Assembly: GCA_963921195.1 (NCBI GenBank)
Contig: OY992538.1
Span: 82,583,904 to 82,647,903 of the forward strand
Source of the DNA: Pegoplata infirma
Taxonomy: Eukaryota; Arthropoda; Insecta; Diptera; Anthomyiidae
Direction of reading: 5' to 3'
DNA length: 64,000 bases
A program made the translations under genes and the position numbers. Of the stretch, positions 48,536-58,939 are shown in pieces. How positions within the stretch are numbered: the first letter of the stretch is position 1; each line of letters begins with the position of its first letter. The notes under the pieces are model-generated. The model was not told where the DNA came from, did not search any database, and saw only the letters and a list, made by a program, of their open reading frames with translations.

Positions 48536-49142
48536 CAAAAACTTAGCAATGGCTATTCCTTTCCGTCTCGCTTACCTGGTAGTGGGTATGAATACTACTA
48601 ATTACCATTAGCATTACTTCACGCCCCAAAAGTCAAAATGTTGTTACCTACAATGACCTCACCGTGCTAAAGTAATTAGGTAACATTAAAATTGCACTCA
48701 AAATAAATTCTCTGTCCAATCAGCAGAAAAATCTGTTGAAAATGCACCCATTTTAAGCCATATGAGAATTCTGCTGATTTTAGCAGACTTGGTTTGCTAA
48801 ATATCGGTCTTTATTTTCTAGGTGAAACCAGCAGAGAAATCTGTCGAGACAGCAGAAAAATCTGCTGATAAATACAAGAAAATTTTCTAAGTTTTATTTA
48901 AAGTGTTATTTTTTTTTAAGTTTAACAGTTTTCCAAGAAAGGAATTTCCAAATTTTATAAAAAAAAAACAGCAGATTGTTTAGTTAATTTTACAGAAATA
49001 TTTTGTCTTTCCTTTTTGAAAAAAAAAAAAAATATTTTTTTGATCTTAATTTTTATTTTTTTTTTATTTCAAATTTAAGAACCAAGCCTTTAAGACCACA
49101 TTTGGCCTTAAAGGCTTGGTTCTTAAATTTGAAATAAATAAA

Positions 49143-49841
49143 AACAAGTGAGAGTGTTAAATTCGGCTGTGCCAAATCTATTATACCCTCCAACATGTAA
49201 AAAAATTAAAAAAAAAAATTTGACAGGCGCGTTGTTTTAAGGGGGGGGGGGGTCGGTGAGCTGGGTTGACTCCTTTGCCCTCACGGTATATGTTTACAAG
49301 TTCATTTTTGTCTGCTTTGTGCACTTAAGTATTATAGTTTTATAATTATTTAAGTTATTTTTTTATCCACGCCCTTAAAAGAGGGGCGGGGCAAAAAAAA
49401 AACATTTTTTAATCCCCTGGGTCCAAGCTCAGGACTATAAACTTCTACGAACATAAAAATGTCTCATTCGGTTCACAAAAATACAAAAAAACGTCAAAAA
49501 AGATAGCATTTTTAAGAGGTTGGTTTAGTTCTTCAAGAGGGAACTTTTTTCCCCCTGGTCCGATTTGGCCCATTTCCGAACTTAACCTGCCTAGGACCAT
49601 AAGACATATTTATGCCAAATTTGAGGGGTCTAGCTCTTTTAGTTTGAACTGCATCGTGTTAACTACAGACGGATGGACGGACGGACAGACGGACGGACGG
49701 ACGGACATCTCTAGAATGTCTTAGAATCGATCACTGATCAATAATATATATACTTTATGGGGTCCCCGACCGATATTTCGATGCGTTACACACGGAATGA
49801 CAAAGTGAGTATACCCCCATACTGTAGTTGGAGGGTATAAA
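49143..49841 (+). mobile_element. mini-me-like element with (GACG)n
   Basis: Starts ACAAGTGAGAGTGTTAAATT, CGGCTGTGCCAAATCTATTA, TACCCTCC and ends GTTGGAGGGTATAAAA. A short GGACGGACGGACGG tract lies at about 49673-49706 before TTATGGGGTCCCCGACC. It interrupts a palindrome whose arms are 48960-49050 and 49855-49935. Confidence 0.7.
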
Positions 49842-49965
49842 AAATTGCTTTTTTTTAAGATCAAAAAAAATATTTTTTTTTTCGAAAAGGAATAAAATAT
49901 TGCTGTAAAATTAGCAAAACAATCTGCTGTTTTTTTTAAACTTTGGAGTCCTTTTAAAGGGAACA

Positions 49966-51428
49966 CTAAGAAAATTATGTAAGTTACTACATGTTAGTTG
50001 TTTTATATATTTTACAGTAGTTAGTTGTTTTCAACTAAAAAGTCAGTTGTTTTTGTATGAAAAATATCAAACACCAATTTCTGTTAGTTATTTTAAGTCG
50101 TTTTTTTTGTATAACTAATTAATTTTTTATACCCTCCACTCTAGTGATAGAGGGTATATACAAGTTTGTCATTCCGTTTGTAACACATCGAAATATTGGT
50201 ATAGGACCCCATAAAGTATATATATTCATGATCCTCGATCGATTTTAAGAAAACACGCTAACTTTTGAAAGACTTTACAGAGGCTACTGAAGTTTGGCAT
50301 ATATGTTGGTCATTTACCTGGTCAGGTTGGTATTGCAATCCAGCCAAATCGGTTCAGTGGTTCAAAAGTTATGAACAAAAGAGTAAATTTCGGCAAGGGT
50401 GTTTCGCGAATTTACGAGATAAAAAACACGATAACTTTCGAAAGACAATAATGAGACTGCTGAAGCTTGACACGTATCTTTGTCGTTCCCCAGGTCTGTT
50501 TGGTAATAAATTTCAGCTCAATCGGTCCAGTGGTTCAAAAGTTATAAGCAAAACCCTGAATTTCAGATTAGTTTCATCTTAAATGCCACGTTTTTAAACA
50601 AGTTTTAAAAGCATTGGTGGTAACTTAACAATGCTTTTTAAACCTGTTTAGTTTAAAAGCAATGCTTTTTAAACTTGTTTAGTTTTAAATGCATTGGTAA
50701 CTTAAAAATTACACTCGAAAAAAATTTTACACTCAAAAAAAATTTTACACTCAAAAAAATTTTACACTCAAAAAAAAAAATTAGTTTTTTTTACAAAAAT
50801 TACAATATTTTGTGTACATACGTACGTACATTCAGTCAGAAATATTTTAACAGTAAAAAAAACATTACACTCAAAAAAAATTTTACACTCAAAAAATAAA
50901 ATTAGTAATTTTTTTTTTTAAATAGTTTTTTACTCAAAATAAAATAATTTTAATCAAAATTGTAAATTTTTTTACGTTAAAAAATGTAATATCCTTTAAA
51001 AAATGCATTGTGGAGGGTATTCATAGATTCGGCAAAGTCGAATTTAACTTTTTTACTTGTTTATTTCTGAAAAATTTTCAAAGTTTTTTTTCCAAAAAAT
51101 AAATTTTATTTTTTTTTTATTTTTCACAACTTTTAAAAAAAAAAAAAAAACTTTCAAAAAATTTGGTCTTCAATTTTTTTTCTGAAAAATTTTTTGAAAA
51201 AAAAAATATTTATTGATTATTTTATTTTTACTACATTTTAGTTGTTTTGACTACAAATGTAAGTAGTTCTTACTACATAAGTCAGTTGTTTTTTTGTCAG
51301 TTAAAATATTAACTAACTAACATTGTTAGTTGAATTAACTGAAAAAGTAGTTGACCCCAAAACAACTTACAAAGTAGTTATTTTAACTGACATTTTCAGT
51401 TGATTTTACTAACATAATTTTTTGAGTG
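49966..51428. mobile_element. CACTAAG/CACTCAA MITE carrying a mini-me copy
   Basis: CACTAAGAAAATTATGTAAG at the left is the inverse of ACTAACATAATTTTTTGAGTG at the right (one mismatch block). Inner flanks repeat GTTAGTTGTTTT and CAGTTGTTTTT. Nested at 50130-51061 on the minus strand is a mini-me that lacks the GTCC tract; CACGCTAACTTTTGAAAGAC follows the ATCGATC core directly, and CTCAAAAAAAATTTTACA repeats fill 50705-50900. Confidence 0.55.
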
Positions 51429-51949
51429 AAACAGGATCACGACATGTAAAACTGTAAATGCAGTTTTACTACATTTATTCTCTAGTTTAAAACGTATACT
51501 ACCCAGTTCGTGTTTAACGAAATTTTTAACTTTTTGTCGGACGTTGTAAAAGTTATAATTATAATACACCAATATCCCGGTTTGCGTCGCTAATTGGAAC
51601 CGGAGAAACGCGACGCAAACCGAATCGACACAAATCGAAGCACGATTTCCCATAAGTTCCTATTGATTTTAAATTAATTGGTTTCGAAATTCATAATTTT
51701 TGGCTGAAAAAGTGAATTTTCAACAAAAAATTTTTCAGTTAAAATTAACCTATACTGGCAACCAGTAGATCACTTTAGACTAAAATGGGAAATTCCCTTT
51801 TTCTGTTTAAGGTTTGTGAATACACTTATACATACATCCATTATATTTATGTTAAAAATAAATATTAACGACGCAAATCGAAACACTGACGACGCAACTA
51901 CGAAGCTATGCGACGCAAGCGGAAAAATAATCGACGCAACTACGAAGTC

Positions 51950-52040
51950 ACAGAAATGTAGGGTTTTTCCCGGGAAATCCCGGTGTTTGGATTTCCCGCT
52001 TTCCGGGATTTTTTATGCGGGATCCCGGGAAATTAAAAAT
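51950..52040. repeat. CCCGGGAAATCCCGG-rich segment
   Basis: GTTTTTCCCGGGAAATCCCG and CCGGGATTTTTTATGCGGG words, with a related inverse block at 55378-55440 (GGGATCCCGGGAAAATT, CCCGCTTTTCCGGG). These could be the two subterminal ends of another TAGGG-type hAT-like element, but I could not establish a right terminus or TSD. Confidence 0.35.
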
Positions 52041-52712
52041 ACTGTAAAAAGTGATAAAATCTGCTGAATTGAGCTGAATTAATCTGCTGAATTGAGCTGA
52101 ATTAAGCAGAAAAATCTACTGATTTTAGCATACAAATCTGCTGATTTCAGATAAACAATCTAAGTATCTAAAATGTATTTTATTGATGTAAAAAAGACTT
52201 AAAAAGATTTTAAGCATAAAGTTTTTTTCAACTTATACGAAAACGATTGTAATTTTTTAAAGAACATTTTTTAAGTTTTTTTTAATCTGTTAATTTTTAG
52301 TTATTTAAAACTTTTTTTTTTAATCTTTGAAAAAAATCTTAAAACATTTTCTAGAAAACAAGATAACTATATGTTTCTGTAAAATTAGCAAAATAATCAT
52401 CTAATTTCTGTTATTTTTAAGAACTAAATGACAGAGAATTCAGTTAAAATATCCACTTCAGCCGAAAAATATGCTAAAAGTTTGCTAATTCAAACTGAAA
52501 GTTGTTTTACAGATTTTTTGACAGAGTTGTTCTTTTGAGTATTTTAAACTGGTAAAAACACAGTTGATGTTAAGACCAATCCTCCATAAAAACGTTTATA
52601 AAACATTTTCTTCAAACATTTTTTAAAACGCGAGTGAGAACAGGCTATTAAATGAGTCTAATATCCATATTATAAAAGGCATGCTTTCAAATTTTGCTGG
52701 TAAATGTACTTA

Positions 52713-54034
52713 CAAGGGAAGTATCTCAACCCTTATGAACCGATTTGCCTGAAACTTAAAATATATATTAAAGAGACAATTCTAAGGTTGGGGTGTCTCG
52801 GCTTATCGGCCATATCGGGGATTTAGGGGTTCAAAACATGGGTCAAAAAATGGCGAAAAAATCGTTTTTTGGATTTTTCAGCCATTTCTTTTTAAGAAAC
52901 TATATGATGTCTTCATATGAGAAGAAAGGTTTTTTTAATGCCTATCCAATGGTGGCATAACCTTGTAAAAATTCGGCTTCTTTAAATATTTTTTTCAGGA
53001 AAATGTGTAAATTTTGGGGGGTACTTATGTGAAGACATAGACCTACGATATCCATATATATAAGAAATAATCTTTATTAAATTTAAGTCGACCCGTATTT
53101 TTGCCCTAGATGATATTCCTGTTAGTTCAAAAGTTACCCAGCAAAACTTTGGTAATGGGTAGTGATTATATAACACATTACCAGGTAATGTATATACCTT
53201 ATTTGTAGCATTATTTTAGGATGTCTTACCAAACATTTGTTCCACAACGTATTATTTTCAAGTGAAAAATAATGCATTACTAATAATTTGCTACGTAATG
53301 CATGATTATTGGAAAAAATGTATTTCATATTTATTATTTCTAAACATTAAATCATGGATGACTTATATTTGGTTACATTATGTATTATTTGAAAGTTTTA
53401 AATAATGCATTATTTATAATTGGATGCATTATGCATTACAATAACATAAAAAATAATTATTTTTAAAAAAATTCATAAGTTTAAACTAGAGATGGGCTCA
53501 CGACAGGAAATTTCTAACGACACACACTCACGAGCATATTTTATCGACTTACACTCACTTACAATCACGTGAGTAAATTTAATACAAAATTACTTTTTCA
53601 CTACTCGTAACACCTTATATATTATCTTCTGGTATGCTATATTATTTCATTTCTCGTAACCTATAAAATATCATATATTTTACACCTTACTCGTATTCCT
53701 CGTTATAAATTTATGACTTATTTTATACCTTACTGGTATTCTTTGTGATAATGTGGATGCATTACTTTGAGTCTCATCGCCTGTTAAAATCATCAATGCT
53801 GCAATGTATAAAATAAGAGATACTATACCTTATTTTATACCTTATTTGGTAATCTAAGTTTTGCTGGGTATCAAAATTTTCCCGAAGGTCCATATGGTTT
53901 CATAAGGGGACAACGAAATTTTTAAATACCGATATGGCCGATAAGCCGAGACACCCCAACCTTAAAATCGTCTCTTCAATATATATCTTAAGTTTCAGGC
54001 AAATCGGTTCATAAGGGTTGAGATACTTCCCTTG
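52713..54034. mobile_element. PIF/Harbinger-like element, TSD TTA
   Basis: Same ends as 28122-31878 (CAAGGGAAGTATCTCAACCC) with TTA on both flanks (52710-52712, 54035-54037). It lacks the CCCGAG insert and internal duplications of the other copy, so it is a deleted relative and an empty-site control. It carries a TA-target insertion at 53137-53868. Confidence 0.75.
53137..53868. mobile_element. CCCAGCAAAACTT TA-target element, 732 bp
   Basis: CCCAGCAAAACTTTGGTAAT and the inverse ...AAGTTTTGCTGGG are flanked by TA. The other Harbinger-like copy reads GAGTTATCGAAATTTTCCCG there with no insert. The interior has many TAATGCATTA-like words and a truncated family B piece from 53487 (TAGAGATGGGCTCACGA). 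Confidence 0.65.
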
Positions 54035-54054
54035 TTAGTATTCATAATTTCAAA

Positions 54055-54330
54055 TTATGAAGGAATCGGACCATTTTTACCACAAATCCCCGTACAAACC
54101 GCCCTTTCCATATTCACATAAATCTCTCAAAGTCCAATACAATTTTCTTTGTAGGTGGTTACGTGTAGGTTCTTTGGTGATCTTGTTAAGTCTGATCATA
54201 ACCAACCCTTTTTGGACTTATTTCACAATAATAAAAGATCTAACCAAATATGGATCCAATCGGTTCGTGTTTGGACTACGAGCAATGCCTATAATTTTCT
54301 TTGCTGTTACGTTGTTTTCGATCTCATATC
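54055..54330 (-). repeat. dispersed repeat shared with 20640-21150
   Basis: On the minus strand it carries AGTCCAAACACGAACCGAT, ATTTGGTTAGATCTTTTATT and AATGGTCCGATTCCTT, matching the plus-strand repeat near 20.7-21.1 kb. The plus-strand open frame here is incidental. Confidence 0.4.
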
Positions 54331-54331
54331 T

Positions 54332-55168
54332 CTACACCATTTACAGATGTAATTCGAAAAAGATCAATTGTAATTCGAAGATTCTATTTGTAATTCGAAG
54401 ATTCCATCTGTAATTCGAAGATTCCATTTGTAATTCGAAGATTCCATTTGTAATTCGAATACTCCAATTGTAATTCGAAGATTCCATTTGTAATTCGAAG
54501 ATTCCAATTGTAATTCGAGAAAGATCAATTGTAATTCGAAAAAGATCAATTGTAATTCGAAAAAGATCAATTGTAATTCGAAAAAGATCAATTGTAATTC
54601 GTAAAAGATCAATTGTAATTCGTAAAAGATCAATTGTAATTCGAAAAAGATCAATTGTAATTCGAAAAAGATCAATTGTAATTCGAAAAAGATCAATTGT
54701 AATTCGTAAAAGATCAATTGTAATTCGAAAAAGATCAATTGTAATTCGTAAAAGATCAATTGTAATTCGAAAAAGATCAATTGTAATTCGAAGATTCCAT
54801 TTGTAATTCGAAGATTCCAATTGTAATTCGAAGATTCCAATTGTAATTCGAAAACCAACGAGTAAATCAACAAAACACAATGTTTTTAAAGGCGTAAGAA
54901 ACGATTTTACTCGTTGGTTTTCGAATTACAATTGGAATCTTCGAATTACAAATGGAATCTTCGAATTACAAATGATCTTTTTCGAATTACAATTGGAATC
55001 TTCGAATTACAAATGGAATCTTCGAATTACAATTGGAGTATTCGAATTACAAATGGAATCTTCGAATTACAAATGGAATCTTCGAATTACAAATGGAATC
55101 TTCGAATTACAAATAGAATCTTCGAATTACAATTGATCTTTTTCGAATTACATCTGTAAATGGTGTAG
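54332..55168. mobile_element. foldback made of 21-bp tandem repeats
   Basis: CTACACCATTTACAGATG and its inverse at 55151-55168 enclose two opposed arrays of GATCAATTGTAATTCGAAAAA-type units and the variant AAGATTCCATTTGTAATTCG. The left array has about 24 units and the right about 11. The spacer near 54855-54915 has its own inverted pair ACCAACGAGTAAA/TTTACTCGTTGGT. Because 21 is divisible by three, several frames stay open for up to 179 codons (ELQLIF/RITIDL repeats); I reject these as proteins. Confidence 0.8.
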
Positions 55169-55459
55169 TTTTTTATTATTATTTTTATTATTGTTTTATA
55201 TTGTTTTAAGGAAAATGATAAAAAAATTAAAAAATCAAAGTTCTTAAGTTAATATGTAAATTTAATGGGCAGGTTTGTGTACTTATTTCTCAAACATACT
55301 TTTTTATAGAGTTTTTAAGCTTTTTAATAAAAAACTTTCTTCATAAAAATCCATTTTATATGGAGTAGAAATTTCGCAGCGGGATCCCGGGAAAATTAAA
55401 AAAATTTCCCGCTTTTCCGGGAAATGAAAAAGTGCGGGAATAAAAGTGAGAAGTAGACA

Positions 55460-56036
55460 TTTGTAGGAGAGGGAGAGTAGGGGAATGACAATTAAGGGAA
55501 TCACAATGGGCCTTATGGTCCAAAGTTTAAAAAATTACGAAAAAAAAATTAAAAAAAATCAGACAAATTTAAAATAAAAACGTTATAAATAGTTAGAAAA
55601 ATTCAATAAAATTTAAAAAAGTAAAAAAAAAAAAAATTGTGGAGTGTACTACTGATTCGTCTTAGCCGAATTAGGCAGATTTATATTTGACAAACTTTTT
55701 CTTAAGCTCATACATAATTCAATTCTATGGATTCCAACTTCAAATTATTAGCTACTCTCTATTTTTAGTAGCTATTTAAACAACAAATCCAAAAATAACC
55801 CAAAATTTATTCAAGTTTCAAACGTGCTGGTAATTTAAATACGTGCAAATGGAAAGATGAAACCCACAAAAACTTTGTTTTATAACATTGTTTGAAAAAA
55901 CAACGTTTTTTGTAACTTTTAAATAAAAAACAGCAGGAATGCATATTTGTTAATTGAAAAAAAAAAAAGAAAACGTAATTCAATACTAATTAAATTTCAA
56001 TAAAACAACAAAAAATCGAATAAATGATTCACTTAC
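55460..56036 (-). other. 5' part of Nox intron 1, no element recognised
   Basis: Begins with the GTAAGTGA donor at 56036. AT-rich, with A runs and no inverted repeat, array or frame that I can support. Confidence 0.6.
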
Positions 56037-57017
56037 CTCTTCGAGAAATAATTTACGAAAATGTTCTCGTGTATGTTTCCCCTCACCCAATAGAGCACTA
56101 CATTCCGATATTAATAACCAACGGATTTTATCACGTCTAGCTTCCAATTCCATTGAACTACAATTATTCTTATCTAAATTAAGATTGTAACGTTCCATGT
56201 ATTTAACAGCATGTGCTGTTGCTTGTTCCTCACTGATCTCCTGCATATCAGACGTTAAAATGGGGGAAATGATGTTAGTGGGTGAAGAGCTAGGGGAAAC
56301 ATAATTATTTGATGTTACTACTGCAGCCGCTGCTGATAAGGGTATTGATATTAATGCTCTTGGTGGCTTGTAAGGCGGTTCATTAGTAGCTGTTGATGAT
56401 GAGTTTGATGAGTCCGATGACGACGATTTAATGGAACGTGCCGGTATTGTAGAAGGTGTTGAAATATCATATGGTGATTGTGAACGTAATGGCATAGATT
56501 TTTCAAAACTATTTATCACTTGTAATATAGCAGGCGTTGGCGAAGGAGTTTTTCTTGTTGCTGCCACATTTTCATTATCTTTAGAATTTAAATTTATATT
56601 TAAACTACTTTTATATTTATTAGAATTTCCAATTAAATTTGAATTATCATTATCACTTTGAGTTTCAATATTATGAGAACCATGTAATTTTTCTAAATAC
56701 TCGGCTGCTTGGGTTAACATAAAATCGACTGGATTCTGTTGTGGCTGTAATTCCATAACCGATTTTGAGGTATTATTCATAATATCCGAGGTAGTTTTAT
56801 TATTTAATTTATCATTGTTTATAGTGGTGGTAGTTGAATTTGTTGTTCCTGATGTTGTTGTTGTAGTTGTAGTGGTGGGTAAATCATCGGAAAATGACAC
56901 CTTTTTAGGGGATCTTGTAGGTGTCGGGGGCACTTCTAAGGAATTTGTAGATGACACTGAACCCCGATGATTTTCTGTATTTGTATTTATGTTTAATTTC
57001 AGATTATTGTTATCCAT
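56037..57017 (-). CDS. Nox: Nox (NOX5-like NADPH oxidase), first coding exon
   Basis: Encodes residues 1-327 of a calcium-regulated NADPH oxidase, a membrane enzyme that passes electrons from NADPH to oxygen to make superoxide. The ATG follows AAACAAA, a good fly start context, with an in-frame TAA 12 bases upstream, so the start is firm. The exon ends GAAGAG|GTAAGT at phase 0; reading on past the donor would add 16 unrelated residues before a stop. Residues 1-260 are low complexity: Asn/Ser/Thr-rich, a Thr run at 48-55, SP/TP sites (S36, T157, S159, T161, S181), a KVSF motif at 39-42 and PYKPPR at 215-220. Residues 261-327 are the conserved part, helical and charged, with WLLISECSALLGEGKH at 300-315. 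No catalytic domain is present here. The family call rests on the joined exons and on my recollection of fly Nox; no search was run. Confidence 0.82.
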
Positions 57018-57350
57018 TTTGTTTGTTTATTAAATTTTTCTTTTGTTAATTTAACATTTTTTTTTATTTATAAATCATTTTTAAACATTAATCATTTGTT
57101 GGTTACAAAGTCAAATTGTTTATGCACTTAACTTTTTATTTTGAATAGAATAAATAATTTACTTTTAATATGATTATTAAAAACATTTGCTAACACCGTT
57201 CAACAAGATTATTTTTTTTTCTAAAAAAGAAATGTAGAAAAGGGATTAAAAGTAGTCCGTGTCTCCCAGATTCAAAATTTTGATTTTCAAAAGAATTTTT
57301 AGGTTTAGTTTGGTAAATTTATTATATTATAAATTTATCTAATCAAATTT
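57018..57350 (-). other. Nox leader and upstream sequence
   Basis: Immediately upstream of the ATG is AT-rich leader with an in-frame TAA 12 bases away. I see no convincing TATA box, initiator or acceptor site that would separate a first noncoding exon, so the promoter may be here or beyond a further intron. Confidence 0.35.
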
Positions 57351-57354
57351 TTCG

Positions 57355-57500
57355 AAAGAAAAATTCTCAAATTTTTCTCTAAGAAAATTCTCAGATTTTT
57401 CCTATTAAAAAGTTGTCAGATTCTTTCGAGAAAAAAATTCTAAGATTTTTTCTATAGAAAGACACATACTTTTCCTATGGAAAAGCATATTTTTCAGAAA
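57355..57500. repeat. short TTCTCAGATTTTTC repeat patch
   Basis: Five or so units of GAAAAATTCTCAGATTTTTC type, the same motif family as the larger minisatellites. Confidence 0.45.
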
Positions 57501-57622
57501 CTTCTATATACCCAGTAAACCACTTGAAAAATTAATGGAATTTAAGTATAAATCAAATGTAAATAAATCCCAAATTTCCAGGCCATGCTTGAATTATACT
57601 TGAATTACACTTGAATTCAATA

Positions 57623-57830
57623 CACTCAAAAAAAACTTGTAAAATGACAAGAAAAACTTGTAACTTTTATTTTTTGCTACCTCCTATTTGACAAGAATTT
57701 CTTGTAATTTTACAAGTTTTTTACCAATAATTCTGTAATTTTACAAGCTTTTTACCAATAAAATTGTAAATTTACAATTTTCTTGACGTGATAAAACTTA
57801 CAAGGAGGTCTCGTGATTTGTTGTCGGTGA
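57623..57830. mobile_element. truncated CACTCAAAA TA-target MITE
   Basis: The left end CACTCAAAAAAAACTTGTAA preceded by TA, with TTGTAATTTTACAAG words inside. It ends without a matching right terminus near GGAGGTCTCGTGATTTG. Confidence 0.5.
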
Positions 57831-57976
57831 TTTTTTTGCGTATAAAAGTGATGAGTAAGCTATAAAATTAGGTAGTTTTTGCCGAACAACTGTAGCCGAT
57901 TTTGCAATCCAAGAATGAGATCCCTCCTTCTGTTTTTCATGATAATTTTTCCGTTAACATCATCAATTTTTTTTTA

Positions 57977-58915
57977 CAGTGAGTCAAAGTAATAATGGAA
58001 CAGCATATATTTTTAAGCAGTTCTTTTAAGGAAAAGTTATCATAACTAAACCTTATAATTATCAATCGACTATTTTTGAAAAAAGTGCTATATAGGAAAT
58101 TTTCCAAGCTTTAATTTAAGCTTGATAGCGTCCAGATTGAGCAAATATTAAATGAGATACGAGGGTCACACTGGAAATTGAAATTATTTGTATATGTTTT
58201 TTTGAAATTTTTTTAAAAATATTCTAAGTCGATTTTTCCCAAGTTCAAACATTAAAAATTTAAAAAATTATCCAATAATTTTTATTTAGTTATCAGCTAG
58301 TTTTTCCAACAACCCAAACAAAAATGAAATTTTTTAAATACAGTGAAAGAAATCCGCATTTTTTGACCTCCAACTCGTTTGACCACCAATTTTTTGTAAA
58401 CAAAGAAAAATTTTAATTATTCTAAAATCTTATCAATATACACTTAGGTGTACTCAAATTAATAAACAGTAAAATATTTTCTTTGTTTACAACAAATTGG
58501 TGGTCGAAAGAGTTGGAGGTCAAAAAATGCGGATTTCTTCTACTGTATTTAAAAAATTTCATTTTTTGTTTGGGTGGTTGGAAAAACAAGCTGATGACTA
58601 AATAAAAATTATTGAATATCTTTTTAAATTTTTAATGTTTGAACTTGGGAAAAATCGACTTAGAAATATTTTTAAAAAAATTAAAAAAAAAAAATACCTA
58701 CAAATAATTTCATTTTTCCAGTACGACCCTCGTATCTCTTTTTATATTTGCTCAATCTGGACGCTATCAAGCTTAAATTAAAGCTTGGAAAATTTCCTTT
58801 ATAGCACCTTTTTCAAAAATAGTCGACTGATAATAATCAGGTCAAGTATTGATAACTTTTCCTTTAAAGAACTGCTATCAAATATATGCTGTTCCATTAT
58901 TACTTTGAGTCACTG
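57977..58915. mobile_element. 939-bp palindromic Tc1/mariner-like foldback
   Basis: CAGTGAGTCAAAGTAATAAT at the left is the exact inverse of the right end, with TA on both flanks (57975-57976, 58916-58917). The arms remain complementary to the centre near 58445 with few mismatches. CAGTG ends next to TA are typical of Tc1-like elements. No transposase: the element is all arm. Confidence 0.8.
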
Positions 58916-58939
58916 TAAGTTGTTTTTAAAGAGAGTTTT

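Larger units (their letters stand above)
48695..52540. mobile_element. CACTCAAAA-type MITE split by later insertions
   Basis: The left end CACTCAAAATAAATTCTCTG with AATCTGCTGA words runs to about 49050. The matching right part (AATTGAGCTGAATTAAGCAG, ACAGAGTTGTTCTTTTGAGT) lies at about 52050-52540. Between them are a 66-bp hairpin (49069-49134, AAGAACCAAGCCTTTAAG and inverse), mini-me copies, another MITE, and CGACGCAA-rich and CCCGGGAAA-rich segments (51570-52040). The pairing is by sequence type, not proven. Confidence 0.4.

Noticed and set aside
51396..51653. 85-codon minus-strand frame with RFQLATQTGILV
   Set aside because: Overlaps the end of a MITE and a CGACGCAA repeat, with no splice or codon signal and no support from a second copy.
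54341..54880. Minus-strand frames of 169 and 179 codons (RITIDLF / ELQLIFF repeats)
   Set aside because: A 21-bp tandem array in a foldback. Two frames are equally open, and the inverted array on the other side gives the same peptides.
56431..56661. Plus-strand frame of 76 codons
   Set aside because: Antisense shadow of Nox exon 1.
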